Shown: in pieces, positions 9,599 to 19,210 of the stretch
Numbering within the stretch: the stretch's first letter is position 1
Layout of the letters: each line of letters starts with the position of its first letter
Assembly: GCF_000092065.1 (NCBI RefSeq)
Contig: NC_009355.1
Span: 434,001 to 498,000 of the forward strand
DNA length: 64,000 nucleotides
Origin: Ostreococcus lucimarinus CCE9901
Taxonomy: Eukaryota > Chlorophyta > Mamiellophyceae > Mamiellales > Bathycoccaceae
Direction: 5' to 3'
Position numbers and translations under genes: made by a program
The notes under the pieces: model-generated
Database searches by the model: none
Seen by the model: the letters and a program-made list of their open reading frames with translations, nothing else
Told to the model about the DNA's origin: nothing

Positions 9599-11188
9599 AT
9601 GGAGTCGAAGCCGCTGCTCGACGTCGTCACCGTGCGTGACGACAGCGATGACGGATCGATCGATCACGCGCACGTCGCGCCGTCGCGCGCGATCCGTCGA
9701 CGGACGAAGTGCGTCGCCTTTGCGTGCGTGACCCTGCTCTTGAGTGCGTTCGTCTTCCTGATGGCGCACGACGCGGTGCGATCGGAATCGTTAGGGCGCA
9801 CGAACTCGGTGGCGTGGTTCAAAACGATGCTCTCTGGCGCTCCGTCGACGGATGTCGAAGCTGGGGGCGATGGAAACGCGAGCACAGCGCAAGGAAAGGG
9901 TGCGGCGCTCGGTCAATCGAGGGTGTTGACGCCGACGAAGGCGTTGACGAGGCAGATGGTGTTGGTAGAGGAGACGCGGAACGTGCCGATGAAGGATAGA
10001 TCGGTCGTCGAAGTAACGCGATCATACGATGGTCGCCGAGTGCGAGTGCCAACGTTTTTGGAAAAGTGGGCGACGGCGCCGTTTTGGGAAGACAACGCGT
10101 ACCTCAACGTGCACGAGAGTCCGAATTCAGAGACGGGAAAGCTTTTCGTCAGTGGACACTCGACGGATATGGGGAAATACGCCAACGTGTGGTTGGCGTC
10201 GGCCACGCATTGGGGGTTGCCGGCGAGAATTACCGGTCACGGGACGACCTGGAACAACTGGGAGGATAAGACAATGGGTTTGAGGACAGATTTAGAACAC
10301 ATGAGCGGCAATCCCGTCGTCGTCGTGAGCGACACGGGCGATGTTTTCTTCTCGTGTGGGCAAGACGAGTTGCTCAAACGATTCGAAGACAGTGGAGCGG
10401 ATATGCTTGTTAGTGGAGAGACGCAACTGTACCCGGAAGTCATGAGTTATTACGAGTTTCGCGACGACATTGACTGGATGGATAAGCACAACAATATGGG
10501 TGAAATCGGTCGAGTCGCTGAAGGCGAGCCGTTCCGCGGCGGCATTCCTGGTGACCCACGCGCATTCCGTTGGCCCAACGCCGGCTTGATGATGGGTCGC
10601 AAAGATGCACTGCTCAAGTATTTCGACTATCTCGAAGATAGTTTTGTCGAGACGGAGAATCTCTCAGGCGAGCGACGCTTTCGAAGCACGTGCAAGGCGT
10701 TTCAGCACACCGATGCACAAGCAAAGGAGGAGCGTATGAACGATGGATTTTACGACGATCAGCTTTGTTTGGCCTCGTACGCCATGTCTCGCATCGCCGA
10801 CCGCGATCCAAAATTCAAAATCGACCTCGACGGGTCGATCCTCCACTCTCCCGGAGCGATGGATATGCGACTGATGCGCCGAGATGAAAAAACTGGCCGC
10901 GTGTACAACGCCGAGACCGGGAAATCGCCATGCGCGTGGCATTTCAACACCGCCAACGCCAAAACTCATTTATCGATGGCCGTGGAAAAGTTCCCAAACT
11001 ATTTCGTCTCCGAGAACGTTGGAAACGAAATCCTGGGCCGGGAATTCGAGCCCGCGCTCGGCGCAGTCCCGACGCCGCCGCCGAAGTCCAAAAAGAAATC
11101 GTCCAAAAAGTCGAAGAAGCGATCCCACGTCGTCGTCGTCGACGACGACGACGACGACCCCTTCGACTTTGACCTCAACCTCGCGTGA
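9599..11188 (+). CDS. Type II membrane glycosyltransferase, PLOD/procollagen-galactosyltransferase-like
   Basis: 529 residues. A basic N-terminus is followed by one hydrophobic segment (about residues 41-57), the usual signal anchor of Golgi glycosyltransferases, then a luminal domain. Residues ~235-250 read VVVVSDTGDVFFSC, the acidic sugar-nucleotide motif position seen as DSYD in lysyl hydroxylase/galactosyltransferase (PLOD) GT domains. It is followed by DMLVSGETQLYPE and FRWPNAGLMMGRKDALLKYFDYLED, the usual "N-(S/A)G-GY-G" region. The C-terminus is a Lys/Ser then Asp-rich tail. The acceptor is unknown. Confidence 0.7.
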   Translation: MESKPLLDVVTVRDDSDDGSIDHAHVAPSRAIRRRTKCVAFACVTLLLSAFVFLMAHDAVRSESLGRTNSVAWFKTMLSGAPSTDVEAGGDGNASTAQGKGAALGQSRVLTPTKALTRQMVLVEETRNVPMKDRSVVEVTRSYDGRRVRVPTFLEKWATAPFWEDNAYLNVHESPNSETGKLFVSGHSTDMGKYANVWLASATHWGLPARITGHGTTWNNWEDKTMGLRTDLEHMSGNPVVVVSDTGDVFFSCGQDELLKRFEDSGADMLVSGETQLYPEVMSYYEFRDDIDWMDKHNNMGEIGRVAEGEPFRGGIPGDPRAFRWPNAGLMMGRKDALLKYFDYLEDSFVETENLSGERRFRSTCKAFQHTDAQAKEERMNDGFYDDQLCLASYAMSRIADRDPKFKIDLDGSILHSPGAMDMRLMRRDEKTGRVYNAETGKSPCAWHFNTANAKTHLSMAVEKFPNYFVSENVGNEILGREFEPALGAVPTPPPKSKKKSSKKSKKRSHVVVVDDDDDDPFDFDLNLA

Positions 11189-11391
11189 CTCGCTTAGTTT
11201 CATAGCACCATTAGTACGATTCCAAACAAAAGCAACCGCGAGCGCGCTCCACATTTTTAAACCCGAAAAGTCGGCTGTCGTCCAGATGGAATTTTTCGAA
11301 TACCGCACACCGCGCCGTCGGCCGAACGCGCTGACCGTCGCGCGTGACGCGAAGTGACGTAACATCGCAACGCACCGTGACGCATCGCAGC

Positions 11392-13299
11392 ATGACGCAG
11401 AACGACGCCGTCGACGCGCTCGTGACGGACCCACTGGGATTCATCCAGCGCGCGTTCGCTCGATCGACGACGACGACGACGACGAAGCCGACCGATGAGG
11501 ATTGGGGCGTGCGCGAGACCGCGCTTGAACTCACACGATGCGAGGAAAAGTTCAACGCGCTGCCGGAGATTAACGCGCACGGCGGGGTGGAGACGATTCA
11601 AAACAACGCCCTGGTTCGGTTTCGCGGCTTGGTGCAGGACATGTACGAGCCGGAGTACTACGTCGGGGCGTATGAACGCGCGAATGGGGACGAGAAGACG
11701 TGGGTGACGACGAAATATGCGGAATCAACGATGGATGACGTGAACGGAGGGATCGGAGAGAGCGTACTGTTCGAGAGACGCGTGCTGTATTGCGTGCCGG
11801 TGCCGGGCGAACGGCGGTGGGTGGGCGAACGCGAGCGGGCGACGATGAACGAGCGGGCGGCTAGTGAAGATGCACACGGGGAGAAGCGAGCGCGAGAGGA
11901 GGAAGCACATATGGACGTGTGTGCGGATGCGAACGTGATGACGCCGACGACGGGGACGGCGATGTTGATTAGACCGGACATTGAACGCGTGAAAAAGGCG
12001 AGCGCGGGGGATCGCACGGCGCCGGATACTCCGGAACAGATTGGTGAAGAAGAGGTCCACGAGGAATCGCTCGATCAGTTGCTAAACTTTCCTCTTATTC
12101 CTGAGTCGCGTTCGCCGTGCATTGTGAAGTTGTACGGCGAAACGGACGACTCACTGAAGTTGAACGACGTCGTAGAATTTGTCGGCATGCTGTACTATGC
12201 GCCAGAACTCGGAGTCGAGAAACGGGATCAGCAGATGGAAGACAGCCCGAACGCCGCTTTGTACGCGTCATCGGCGTTTCCCGAGGAAGATGCGTCCAAG
12301 AATCCGGTGACGAGTTTGGTTCCTAGATTCCACGCCTTGGCGTACAAGGTGACGTCCCAGAATAAATTTGTCAACTCGACGCCGGTGGAACGCTTCAGTG
12401 AAACCGAAATGGAAACTTCGCACAAGCTCTCGCCAGAGCAGGTTAATTCGGCGCGCTCTAAATTACTGGATATCCTTACTAACGTCCTCGGTGGTGATGT
12501 TTTTGCAGCGGAGTTGGTGTTGATGACGTTGATTTCGCGCGTCCACACGCGAACGGACATGCTCACATTGGGTAAGTTTTCTGTCAACCTCACCGGATGT
12601 AAATTGGATTCGTGCGAAACGGGAACGATATCTGAAATGCTGTCTACTGTGATCGGTCAGGTGTGCCCGAGCACTGCACACCTTCCCGTGACAGTACCCG
12701 CGCTTAACGCACGCTCGTGGTCGCCGAAGAAGGATTACGTGTACAACCGTCTTCGCTCTGGTCCGTTGCAACTTGCCGCGAGCACAGTTTTGCTATTGGA
12801 CGAGACCAAACTGGAGGCCGGTACTTTGACTGAGATTGGCATTCGAAACGTCGATGCGCTGAAGTCGCTGTCTACGTTGCAAGATCTCGAGTACGATTTT
12901 CAGTATCATCAGATGCGAATGCCCGTGGACGTTCCGCTCATCATCTTGTCCGACACGAAGAGCATCATTCCGGCGGACGTTATCGTACCTTTGCGACGCG
13001 TGCGTCAGCCGAAAGTCATCGAAACCACCGAAGATGAACTTGCAATCATGCGTGCCTTCGTCTCCGGAGCTCGCATGACTAAGCACACGATCTCTGAACA
13101 AACATCTGCGGACATCGAAACCGAAATCGTCGCCGCTCGCAAAAACGACAAGGCGTTGACGCAAGAAGTTTTACATTTGCTGCTCACCATGGCGCGTCTC
13201 CACGCCCTCGCCCTCGGAGGTTCAGAAGTCACGAAGCAGACGTGGATCGAAACCGTCGAAATCAATCGCCGTGTCGCCGAACGGAATCGCGTCGTTTAG
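11392..13299 (+). CDS. MCMBP: MCM complex-binding protein (MCMBP/ETG1)
   Basis: 635 residues from the ATG at 11392. The frame is open 16 codons further up but from a GTG and without family similarity. The N-terminus carries the family block DPLGFIQRAF... DWGVRETALEL, then NNALVRFRGLVQDMYEPEYYVGAYE. The middle holds the LNDVVEFVGML segment, and the C-terminal half is the degenerate AAA-like core found in MCMBP. MCMBP binds MCM2-7 (replacing MCM2), helps unload it after replication and stabilises new subunits; the plant orthologue is ETG1, an E2F target. It lies 5 kb downstream of MCM6, on the same strand. Confidence 0.93.
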   Translation: MTQNDAVDALVTDPLGFIQRAFARSTTTTTTKPTDEDWGVRETALELTRCEEKFNALPEINAHGGVETIQNNALVRFRGLVQDMYEPEYYVGAYERANGDEKTWVTTKYAESTMDDVNGGIGESVLFERRVLYCVPVPGERRWVGERERATMNERAASEDAHGEKRAREEEAHMDVCADANVMTPTTGTAMLIRPDIERVKKASAGDRTAPDTPEQIGEEEVHEESLDQLLNFPLIPESRSPCIVKLYGETDDSLKLNDVVEFVGMLYYAPELGVEKRDQQMEDSPNAALYASSAFPEEDASKNPVTSLVPRFHALAYKVTSQNKFVNSTPVERFSETEMETSHKLSPEQVNSARSKLLDILTNVLGGDVFAAELVLMTLISRVHTRTDMLTLGKFSVNLTGCKLDSCETGTISEMLSTVIGQVCPSTAHLPVTVPALNARSWSPKKDYVYNRLRSGPLQLAASTVLLLDETKLEAGTLTEIGIRNVDALKSLSTLQDLEYDFQYHQMRMPVDVPLIILSDTKSIIPADVIVPLRRVRQPKVIETTEDELAIMRAFVSGARMTKHTISEQTSADIETEIVAARKNDKALTQEVLHLLLTMARLHALALGGSEVTKQTWIETVEINRRVAERNRVV

Positions 13300-13388
13300 C
13301 AGGTTGTCAACGTTGTCGCTTCCCCACGACCGTCATTGTCCCGCGCGTGTGCGCCCGTCTCGCGCGTGTTGAACGCACCGACGCACGC

Positions 13389-13967
13389 ATGACGTCTTCA
13401 CACCTTCGTCGCGCCATCTCGCGTCTCGCGCTCCGCGTCTCGTCCTCTATCGTCGTCGCGCGCGCGGCGACAACGCGCGACGTCTTGCACACGTCGTGTG
13501 CCACGTGGACGCCGCGACACGACCGCGTGTGGCGCTCGACGCGCCCGTTCGCGTCCGACGTCGATCGACCGGCATCGTCTGTGACGGCAGAGGAACCGAA
13601 AGACGTCGAAGACGCCTCACCATCGACGCCGAACGCGAGAAAAGATTTATACATGATGTTCACGTGCGGGCGGTGCGACGCGCGCGCTGCGAGAGGATTC
13701 AGTCGCCAAGCGTACGAAAACGGCGTCGTCATCGTGACTTGCCCGGGATGTCAAGCGAAACACGTCGTCGCCGATCGAATGGGATGGTTCGGCGAGCCGG
13801 GGAGCGTGGAGGATTTCATCGCGCAAAAGGCGGACGCGGAGGATGGCGAAGGCGGCGTCGCGCGCGGATCGATGAAACTCGTCGAAGGCGAAGATGGGAC
13901 GTTAGAGATAGATAAGAGTGAGCTCGAAGAGTGGTTGAAGAAGTTCACCGCGAGTAAAGGCGCGTAG
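13389..13967 (+). CDS. DNL-type zinc-finger protein, mitochondrial Hsp70 escort (Zim17/Tim15/HEP1)
   Basis: 192 residues. The first ~60 are Arg/Ser/Thr rich with almost no acidic residues, a typical mitochondrial (or plastid) presequence. The zinc ribbon has CGRC near residue 93 and CPGC near 118-121, with the family stretch FSRQAYENGVVIVTCPGC and then HVVADRMGWFGEPGSVEDF, which includes the W-F spacing typical of DNL proteins. The family keeps organellar Hsp70 soluble. The frame overlaps the MCMBP end upstream, but the first sensible ATG is at 13389, 89 bases after the MCMBP stop. Mitochondrion versus plastid cannot be settled from the presequence alone. Confidence 0.9.
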   Translation: MTSSHLRRAISRLALRVSSSIVVARAATTRDVLHTSCATWTPRHDRVWRSTRPFASDVDRPASSVTAEEPKDVEDASPSTPNARKDLYMMFTCGRCDARAARGFSRQAYENGVVIVTCPGCQAKHVVADRMGWFGEPGSVEDFIAQKADAEDGEGGVARGSMKLVEGEDGTLEIDKSELEEWLKKFTASKGA

Positions 13968-14057
13968 TCCGCGTTCGATTGTAATCATAGCTTTAGACGA
14001 GACAGACGCCGGAGTCCCGTCCCGGTCGCCACCTCACTTCGCCGCGGCCGAGCAACG

Positions 14058-15131
14058 ATGTCGTCCGATCCCGCGTGCTCGGTCGCTCGCATCGAGCTCG
14101 AACCTAAATGGCTCACTTTACAGCGCGACCACAACGAGCGCGTCGAGCGCGAGCGCGCAGCCGCGCGCGCCGATGTTTCGACAACCAACTTTGAGAGAAG
14201 CCACTACGCGGCGTTTTTCGACGCGCTCGCGTTCGAAGTCGCGCCGGAAGACGAGTGGACGGCGCGCGAGCGCATACTCGAAGCCTTTCGCGACGCGCAC
14301 GTCGACGGCAACGTCGAGCGCGACGCGTTCATGAGCGAACTCGGCGAACACTTGGTGTCGAAATTCGGGACAAAGGCGCTGCGACGCCGCAAGGACAACC
14401 TCAACATAACGAGCGCGCGAGTCCCGAGCGAAAAGGTGAATCTTAGGGTGAATAAAAAGCTAGCCAAGGCGAAACGGATGAAGGGGCGACAGCTCGATCC
14501 CAACAGAAGTCGGAAAATTGTCGCCTCAAAGGCGGAAGACGCGATATCGTCGAGATATATGACGGAGTTTTTGCAGCTGCACTGCGCGACGGAGTTGGTT
14601 GAGAGCCGAGTGTTCCCGGACGCAAAGGAGTTGACGGAGAGTTTCTCGGCGTTCAACGCGTGGCGTACGCATCTGAGCGATGATTTTAGTGCAGATGATC
14701 CCAACATCACGCTCGTGTCCGTGGGAGATGGTCACACGCCGCGAACCGCAGCCTTGTTTGCGTTTCGTACGCGCTGGAATTGCGTCGCGGTGGATCCGGA
14801 GATGGGCTTCGCGAAGGACTCCAAAGCGTCGTACGACATCGATCGTTTGCAGCATCACTGCGCAAAAATCGAAGAGATGCGCATCAAAACTAAACGGTGT
14901 ATCATCGTCATGGTGCACGCGCACGTGTCTTTAGCGACGACATTGCGTTCAATCCAGGCTGAAGACGGCACCGCCGCGTGCATCGCGTTGCCCTGTTGCA
15001 ACTACTATTCCGCAATAGACGCCCCGAATCGAGCGGTGCCAGAGTATGAGGACATGTCCGTCATCTCCCCACATCGCACCGTGCGAGTCTGGAAAGCGCT
15101 TCCGTGCGGTACAAGCGAGTCGCCCCAATAG
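14058..15131 (+). CDS. Conserved unknown protein, methyltransferase-like C-terminal half
   Basis: 357 residues. The N-terminal ~180 are charged and helical. The C-terminal half starts with ITLVSVGDGHTPRTAALFAFRTRWNCVAVDPEM, which looks like strand 1 plus glycine loop (VGDG) and then the acidic residue after strand 2 (VDPEM) of a Rossmann-type SAM-binding fold. Later it has KRCIIVMVHAHVSL and a CIALPCCNYYS segment, which may correspond to the catalytic strand IV loop. I recall similar unannotated proteins in other protists but do not recognise a named family. Enzymatic function is inferred from fold-like motifs only. Confidence 0.6.
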   Translation: MSSDPACSVARIELEPKWLTLQRDHNERVERERAAARADVSTTNFERSHYAAFFDALAFEVAPEDEWTARERILEAFRDAHVDGNVERDAFMSELGEHLVSKFGTKALRRRKDNLNITSARVPSEKVNLRVNKKLAKAKRMKGRQLDPNRSRKIVASKAEDAISSRYMTEFLQLHCATELVESRVFPDAKELTESFSAFNAWRTHLSDDFSADDPNITLVSVGDGHTPRTAALFAFRTRWNCVAVDPEMGFAKDSKASYDIDRLQHHCAKIEEMRIKTKRCIIVMVHAHVSLATTLRSIQAEDGTAACIALPCCNYYSAIDAPNRAVPEYEDMSVISPHRTVRVWKALPCGTSESPQ

Positions 15132-15245
15132 GAGTAGGTGTAGCCTAGCTGTAGCTGTAGCTCCGTCGCCGACAAATGTCCGACCGATCGACAGAGACCG
15201 ACGCGCGTCCGCAGCCGACACTGCGCGCGCCCACGCGACGCGAGA

Positions 15246-16799
15246 ATGAGTGACAAAGACGCGCAAAGCATCTCTCGCGGCGAGCGCTCGAATTTGCTCG
15301 CGCGCAACGCCGCGAACGGCGTCGTTGAGGGTGTTGCGAGCATTGGGTGTTGCGAGCGCAACGCCGCGAACGGCGTCGTTGAGGGTGTTGCGATCCTGGA
15401 CGAAGAGCGCGGTGAGACCGACGTGAGCGAGCGATCCCGAGCGAGAACGTCGACGTCGCGAGGATGTCTCGCGAGTGTTGCGCTGATGGCGTGTGCGGTC
15501 GGCGCGGGGATGGCGGTCGCGTCGCGCGGGGGGGTCGACGACGCGAGGACGAGCGCACGAGCTCGCGGCGGTGGGAAATCGACGCTCGGGATCAGTGGAG
15601 CGACGGGAGTGCGGACGTATATCATAGCAGATACGTCGCCCGGAGACGAGATGGAGAGATCTAGGAAAGGACGCGATTACGTGTTCAACCTGTTCAAAAC
15701 GCACGGTGGTTTGAGCGACGCCGAAGCGCGCAATACTGTGGAAATCTCGAGTGCGACGTTTCCTTCGCTTTGGCCGGATACCTTCGAGACAGCGCGAAGC
15801 GCGACGCACGATGTACTAGCGGGAGCCCTTGCTGCTTCAGAAGCGAACGTTCCAACCAGTGAGTTGCCGTATCCCATCAGACAGGTTCACGAATCGCAGC
15901 TCAATCCACAGCACCGTTGCGTCGGCGAAAAATGCGTATTCCCGCATAACCACCACCTTGGATGTCTTCTATCTCACATGTCTGTGTGGAAGAAAGCTAT
16001 TTCGCGAGGTGAGGATCGGTTTGCCGTGTGGGAGCAAGATGGTATGGGGTTCGCTTCCGTGAGCCCGCTTGACTACACAGAGCTCGGACGCCAGCTTCCT
16101 CGCGACGCAGATATGGTCTGGCTCCTAAACCCTGGAAGAAGCACCGGTCAATTCGTGAAAAAGTTCCGCTCAAGGGCGTTTGGCACGTGGGGGAAAGGTA
16201 CCCGGGGTCTCGTAAAGACAGACTGGTCGCCCGAATCGATGCACACGGCGATGAATTCAACGCACGTTTATTTGTACAAGTGGAACAAAATGTGCTCGTG
16301 GGCAGGAACGGCAGCTCTCATGTTCACCAAGCAAGGCGTCGAGAAACTTCTTCGGTACAGTACCGAACACAGTCTCGACATGATCGATGCTTTCCTCATG
16401 GGCGGATGCATTAAATCGGGAAAGACGAGTCGTCTTTCCTTGAACTGTTATCACGCGTCGAGCGTGCCAACCAAGAAAGAGCTCCTGGGTGGAATCGTGC
16501 CCGATTGGTACACTGACGAAACCGTGGGCGATCGAGCACTTCCTCAAGAGCAGGTTGACGCCATGGATCGGGATGACGCCAAGTTCAACTCGCTTGGTTG
16601 TCAGCGCGGCGGCGACGAGTTCAAGTCAAAATCTGCCTGGATTCCCACGTCCTGGGCTGGAGACGACTCCGTGGATTCGTGCGTTCCCTCCTGGAACGCC
16701 CCGGTGGACGTGTGCGATGCATCCGTGAAGTATCCACTCGATGGACACAAGTACTCACACCTCGGCAGCGCGATGTTGCGTACAAAGCCCGAGCGTTAG
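15246..16799 (+). CDS. GT25-like type II membrane glycosyltransferase
   Basis: 517 residues. A cytosolic tail of ~70 residues carries an in-frame internal duplication (NAANGVVEGVA occurs twice). It is followed by a signal anchor at about 74-93 and a luminal domain. HLGCLLSHMSVWKKAI near residue 235-250 matches the GC.LSH...W motif of glycosyltransferase family 25 (LPS/collagen galactosyltransferase type), followed by RFAVWEQDGM where the family has its acidic LEDD-type motif. CSWAGTAALMFTKQGVEKLL matches the G..AY.....A..LL region. It likely acts in the Golgi on a surface or scale glycan; the acceptor is unknown. Confidence 0.65.
   Translation: MSDKDAQSISRGERSNLLARNAANGVVEGVASIGCCERNAANGVVEGVAILDEERGETDVSERSRARTSTSRGCLASVALMACAVGAGMAVASRGGVDDARTSARARGGGKSTLGISGATGVRTYIIADTSPGDEMERSRKGRDYVFNLFKTHGGLSDAEARNTVEISSATFPSLWPDTFETARSATHDVLAGALAASEANVPTSELPYPIRQVHESQLNPQHRCVGEKCVFPHNHHLGCLLSHMSVWKKAISRGEDRFAVWEQDGMGFASVSPLDYTELGRQLPRDADMVWLLNPGRSTGQFVKKFRSRAFGTWGKGTRGLVKTDWSPESMHTAMNSTHVYLYKWNKMCSWAGTAALMFTKQGVEKLLRYSTEHSLDMIDAFLMGGCIKSGKTSRLSLNCYHASSVPTKKELLGGIVPDWYTDETVGDRALPQEQVDAMDRDDAKFNSLGCQRGGDEFKSKSAWIPTSWAGDDSVDSCVPSWNAPVDVCDASVKYPLDGHKYSHLGSAMLRTKPER
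15302..15393 (+). repeat. 38-base direct repeat inside the GT25-like gene
   Basis: Two identical 38-base copies (15302-15339 and 15356-15393) lie 54 bases apart, exactly 18 codons, so the duplication keeps frame and repeats residues NAANGVVEGVA in the cytosolic tail. A shorter piece (gtgttgcgag) recurs in the spacer. It looks like a recent slippage or unequal-crossover product. Confidence 0.9.
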
Positions 16800-16904
16800 C
16801 GACGCTTGTAAAGAAACAGCCACACCAACGTGTTCTTCTCGCCAGGACTCTACGACACAGTCGCATTCGCGCGCGCGCGACGCGACGCCGCGTCGTCCGT
16901 CGCG

Positions 16905-17291
16905 ATGGAAGATCTCCAGAAGAACATCGTGAAAATTCAGGACGACCTCGACCTCAAGGTGTTTCGCCCGTTGCAGAAGCGCGCGTTCGACGCTTCGTCC
17001 AAGTGCTGCGACGGGGACAAATCGAGGGAAAGCTTTCAGGCGTGTCTCGAACGCGCGGGACAGGCGACATCGCAGGCGGAGCACGCGGTGATGCAGACGC
17101 TCGGACAGTTTCAGCAACGCGTGCAGCGGTGCGTGGTGCAGTGTCAAGATAAGGCGCAATCTATCGTGGAGGCGAAAGGGGTCGAGAAGGCGCAGGCGCA
17201 GATGGAGAGTTGCGCGAACGACTGCGGCAAGTTCTACGTGAAAGAATTGAATTCAATCGGGGCGAAGTTGATGAAGGAGCACAAACCGTAG
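16905..17291 (+). CDS. FAM136A-like protein (DUF842), twin CX3C
   Basis: 128 residues, about the length of animal FAM136A (138). Twin CX3C motifs are visible: CVVQC at about residues 76-80 and CANDC at about 104-108, and upstream Cys residues at 26-27 and 39. The stretch QFQQRVQRCVVQCQDKA matches the family's conserved core (F..R..RC...C.DKA). Animal members localise to the mitochondrial intermembrane space, where twin CX3C proteins are oxidised on import. The frame is open upstream, but MEDLQKN at 16905 matches the family N-terminus. The gene starts 105 bases after the glycosyltransferase. Confidence 0.85.
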   Translation: MEDLQKNIVKIQDDLDLKVFRPLQKRAFDASSKCCDGDKSRESFQACLERAGQATSQAEHAVMQTLGQFQQRVQRCVVQCQDKAQSIVEAKGVEKAQAQMESCANDCGKFYVKELNSIGAKLMKEHKP

Positions 17292-17362
17292 TGCAAAAAA
17301 AAGAAGCTTAATTTACTAGAGTGTTGTTACTAAAGACTAAATCTATAGCGCCATCTGATGCG

Positions 17363-19123
17363 TTACGACGTCTTCTTCGAGCTCTCGCTCGCACGAAAAG
17401 CTTCTCTGCGACGAAGCTGGAAGTGACGCATCTCACGCATGAAGCCTAACATTAGCGGGAAAATCGTCGGCAATATGATTGGCATCACTGATGCGACTTT
17501 GTACTCGAACGGAAAAGACTCGAGACCGCCGAGAGAGAATGGATCGAAGAACGCTCTCTCCGCCGCCGCGTGCGCCGAGCGCGCGCTCGCGCCGGCTTCG
17601 TCGTACCGTGCGTTCTGCGCCAAATCAATCGCTCGTTCGAGTGCTTCAACCGACTCCAGTATTCTTTCAGCGATAGCGTCCGGAACAGCGATGTCCGCTA
17701 TGCTCGAGATGACCTCGTCAAGCGATTTCAAAGTAGAAATCGTCGATTGCGAATCGGCAACCAATCGCGAATGCACAAGCGCATCGACCTCCCACGTCGC
17801 GAAACCGGTGTGCTTAGGCGGTAAAACCTTTGCTCCGAATTTTTGCAGAAATTCGCCCGCGCCTAAATGAATCCTAAGCTGGCGCACGAAAGCGTTCACG
17901 ACGTTTACAACTTCGTCGTTTCGCAGTCTGATTTCGTTTTCGCCGCGAGCCACCGCACATCCTGGAGGATTGACGACCACGAGCCCACCCCAACCTTCGA
18001 CGATAAACGCATTTGTCGCCGTTAATTCATGATTATCATCCAACACATACAGTGGACACTCGGTTTGAGGCGGTACGTACACCACAAAGTGCAACGGTTT
18101 CCCGTCGATGGGCGTGTACGTCACGGACGTGTCGATCGGCCAGTCTGAATCTATGAAGAATGGTGTCTGCTTCGAGTCAACCACGTATCCCCTGTGTTTG
18201 TCCGACCACATCGGTCGCACCCGACTGCGTGCGTGTCGCAACACTTGTGCCTCGATCCGCACCTCTAATACGCGACTCAACGCTTCCGGGAGCGCGCCGA
18301 GAAACGGTTGCTCGACGTCGCGTTGAAAATCCCATGAAAACGCGTACCCAGGCGTCGGCTCCGCGTTCACCAGACTAAACGATGCGAGCAAGATACCGTC
18401 CGATGTCGTGAGAAACGGTGACGCGCTGGGTGTCGTTTCATCGGCAGGTGCGAATAGCGCGCGAAGTCGTTCCTCCAGTTCATCCGCGAGGAGACGCTCG
18501 TCGTCGAATCGCATCCATGCCGCTCGGTGCGTCCCGACGACAAATTTCCCACGCTCTTCATCGTTTTCACCGCGACGATCGCGCACGACGACGAAGTCGT
18601 ACACCGTCGCGTTCTCGTCCGCGAGCGCGCGCGTCCGCGCGTCGACGTCTTCGTCCGACGCCGCCGCGAGCGCGTCCATCCATCCCTCGCCTCGCCTCGG
18701 CGTCGCCGCCTCGATCGTCACCCAACGCGCGACGTCCTCTAATCCTCGCCTTCGCGCCACCTCTCGCACGATGTTTTCTCCTCCCTCCGCGTCGATCCAC
18801 ACTCGCGCTCGCGCCCGTCGCGTCGACGTCGCTCGCGCCGCGCGCGTCGCCGCGTCCTCGTGATCCACCCTCGCCGTCCTCGCTCTCGTCGGCGCCGTCA
18901 CCGCGCGCGCCGCCATCGCGAGCGCGACGCCGAGCGTCGTCAGCGCGTGCGCGAGCATCGCCAACCGTTTCCCGCGCGGCGTCGCGCCTCCCTTTGCGAA
19001 TCTCGCGCGCTCGGCGTCGTCTCTCGGCGCGTGCGCGCGCGCGCGACGCGCCTCCCTCGCCGCGCGCGCGACGACGACGACGACGACGACGACGAGCGCC
19101 GCGCGATCGCTCGACGCCGACAT
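17363..19123 (-). CDS. PIGS: GPI transamidase subunit PIG-S
   Basis: 586 residues from an ATG at 19123. An N-terminal hydrophobic segment (about 55-75) and a C-terminal one (VMPIILPTIFPLMLGF, ~30 residues before the end) flank a large luminal domain, the usual PIG-S/Gpi17 topology. The FSLVNAEPTPGYAFSWDFQRD stretch is a clear PIG-S signature, followed by ...PFLGALPEAL and WGGLVVVNPPG. PIG-S is part of the ER complex that swaps a C-terminal signal for a GPI anchor. The frame runs 200 codons further upstream with Arg/His-rich, non-homologous sequence. I reject that extension because it would overlap the divergent gene starting at 19211. Confidence 0.9.
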   Translation of the reverse strand: MSASSDRAALVVVVVVVVARAAREARRARAHAPRDDAERARFAKGGATPRGKRLAMLAHALTTLGVALAMAARAVTAPTRARTARVDHEDAATRAARATSTRRARARVWIDAEGGENIVREVARRRGLEDVARWVTIEAATPRRGEGWMDALAAASDEDVDARTRALADENATVYDFVVVRDRRGENDEERGKFVVGTHRAAWMRFDDERLLADELEERLRALFAPADETTPSASPFLTTSDGILLASFSLVNAEPTPGYAFSWDFQRDVEQPFLGALPEALSRVLEVRIEAQVLRHARSRVRPMWSDKHRGYVVDSKQTPFFIDSDWPIDTSVTYTPIDGKPLHFVVYVPPQTECPLYVLDDNHELTATNAFIVEGWGGLVVVNPPGCAVARGENEIRLRNDEVVNVVNAFVRQLRIHLGAGEFLQKFGAKVLPPKHTGFATWEVDALVHSRLVADSQSTISTLKSLDEVISSIADIAVPDAIAERILESVEALERAIDLAQNARYDEAGASARSAHAAAERAFFDPFSLGGLESFPFEYKVASVMPIILPTIFPLMLGFMREMRHFQLRRREAFRASESSKKTS

Positions 19124-19210
19124 CGCGCGCGTCGCGCGCGCGCGCCGCTCTGACGCCGGACGACGCACGTCGACGAGGACGCGAGACGGCGACGCGCGCG
19201 CACGCGAACG

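Noticed and set aside
14949-15809. Minus-strand ORF of 286 codons
   Set aside because: Spans two plus-strand genes and their spacer; Arg-rich with no recognisable motif.
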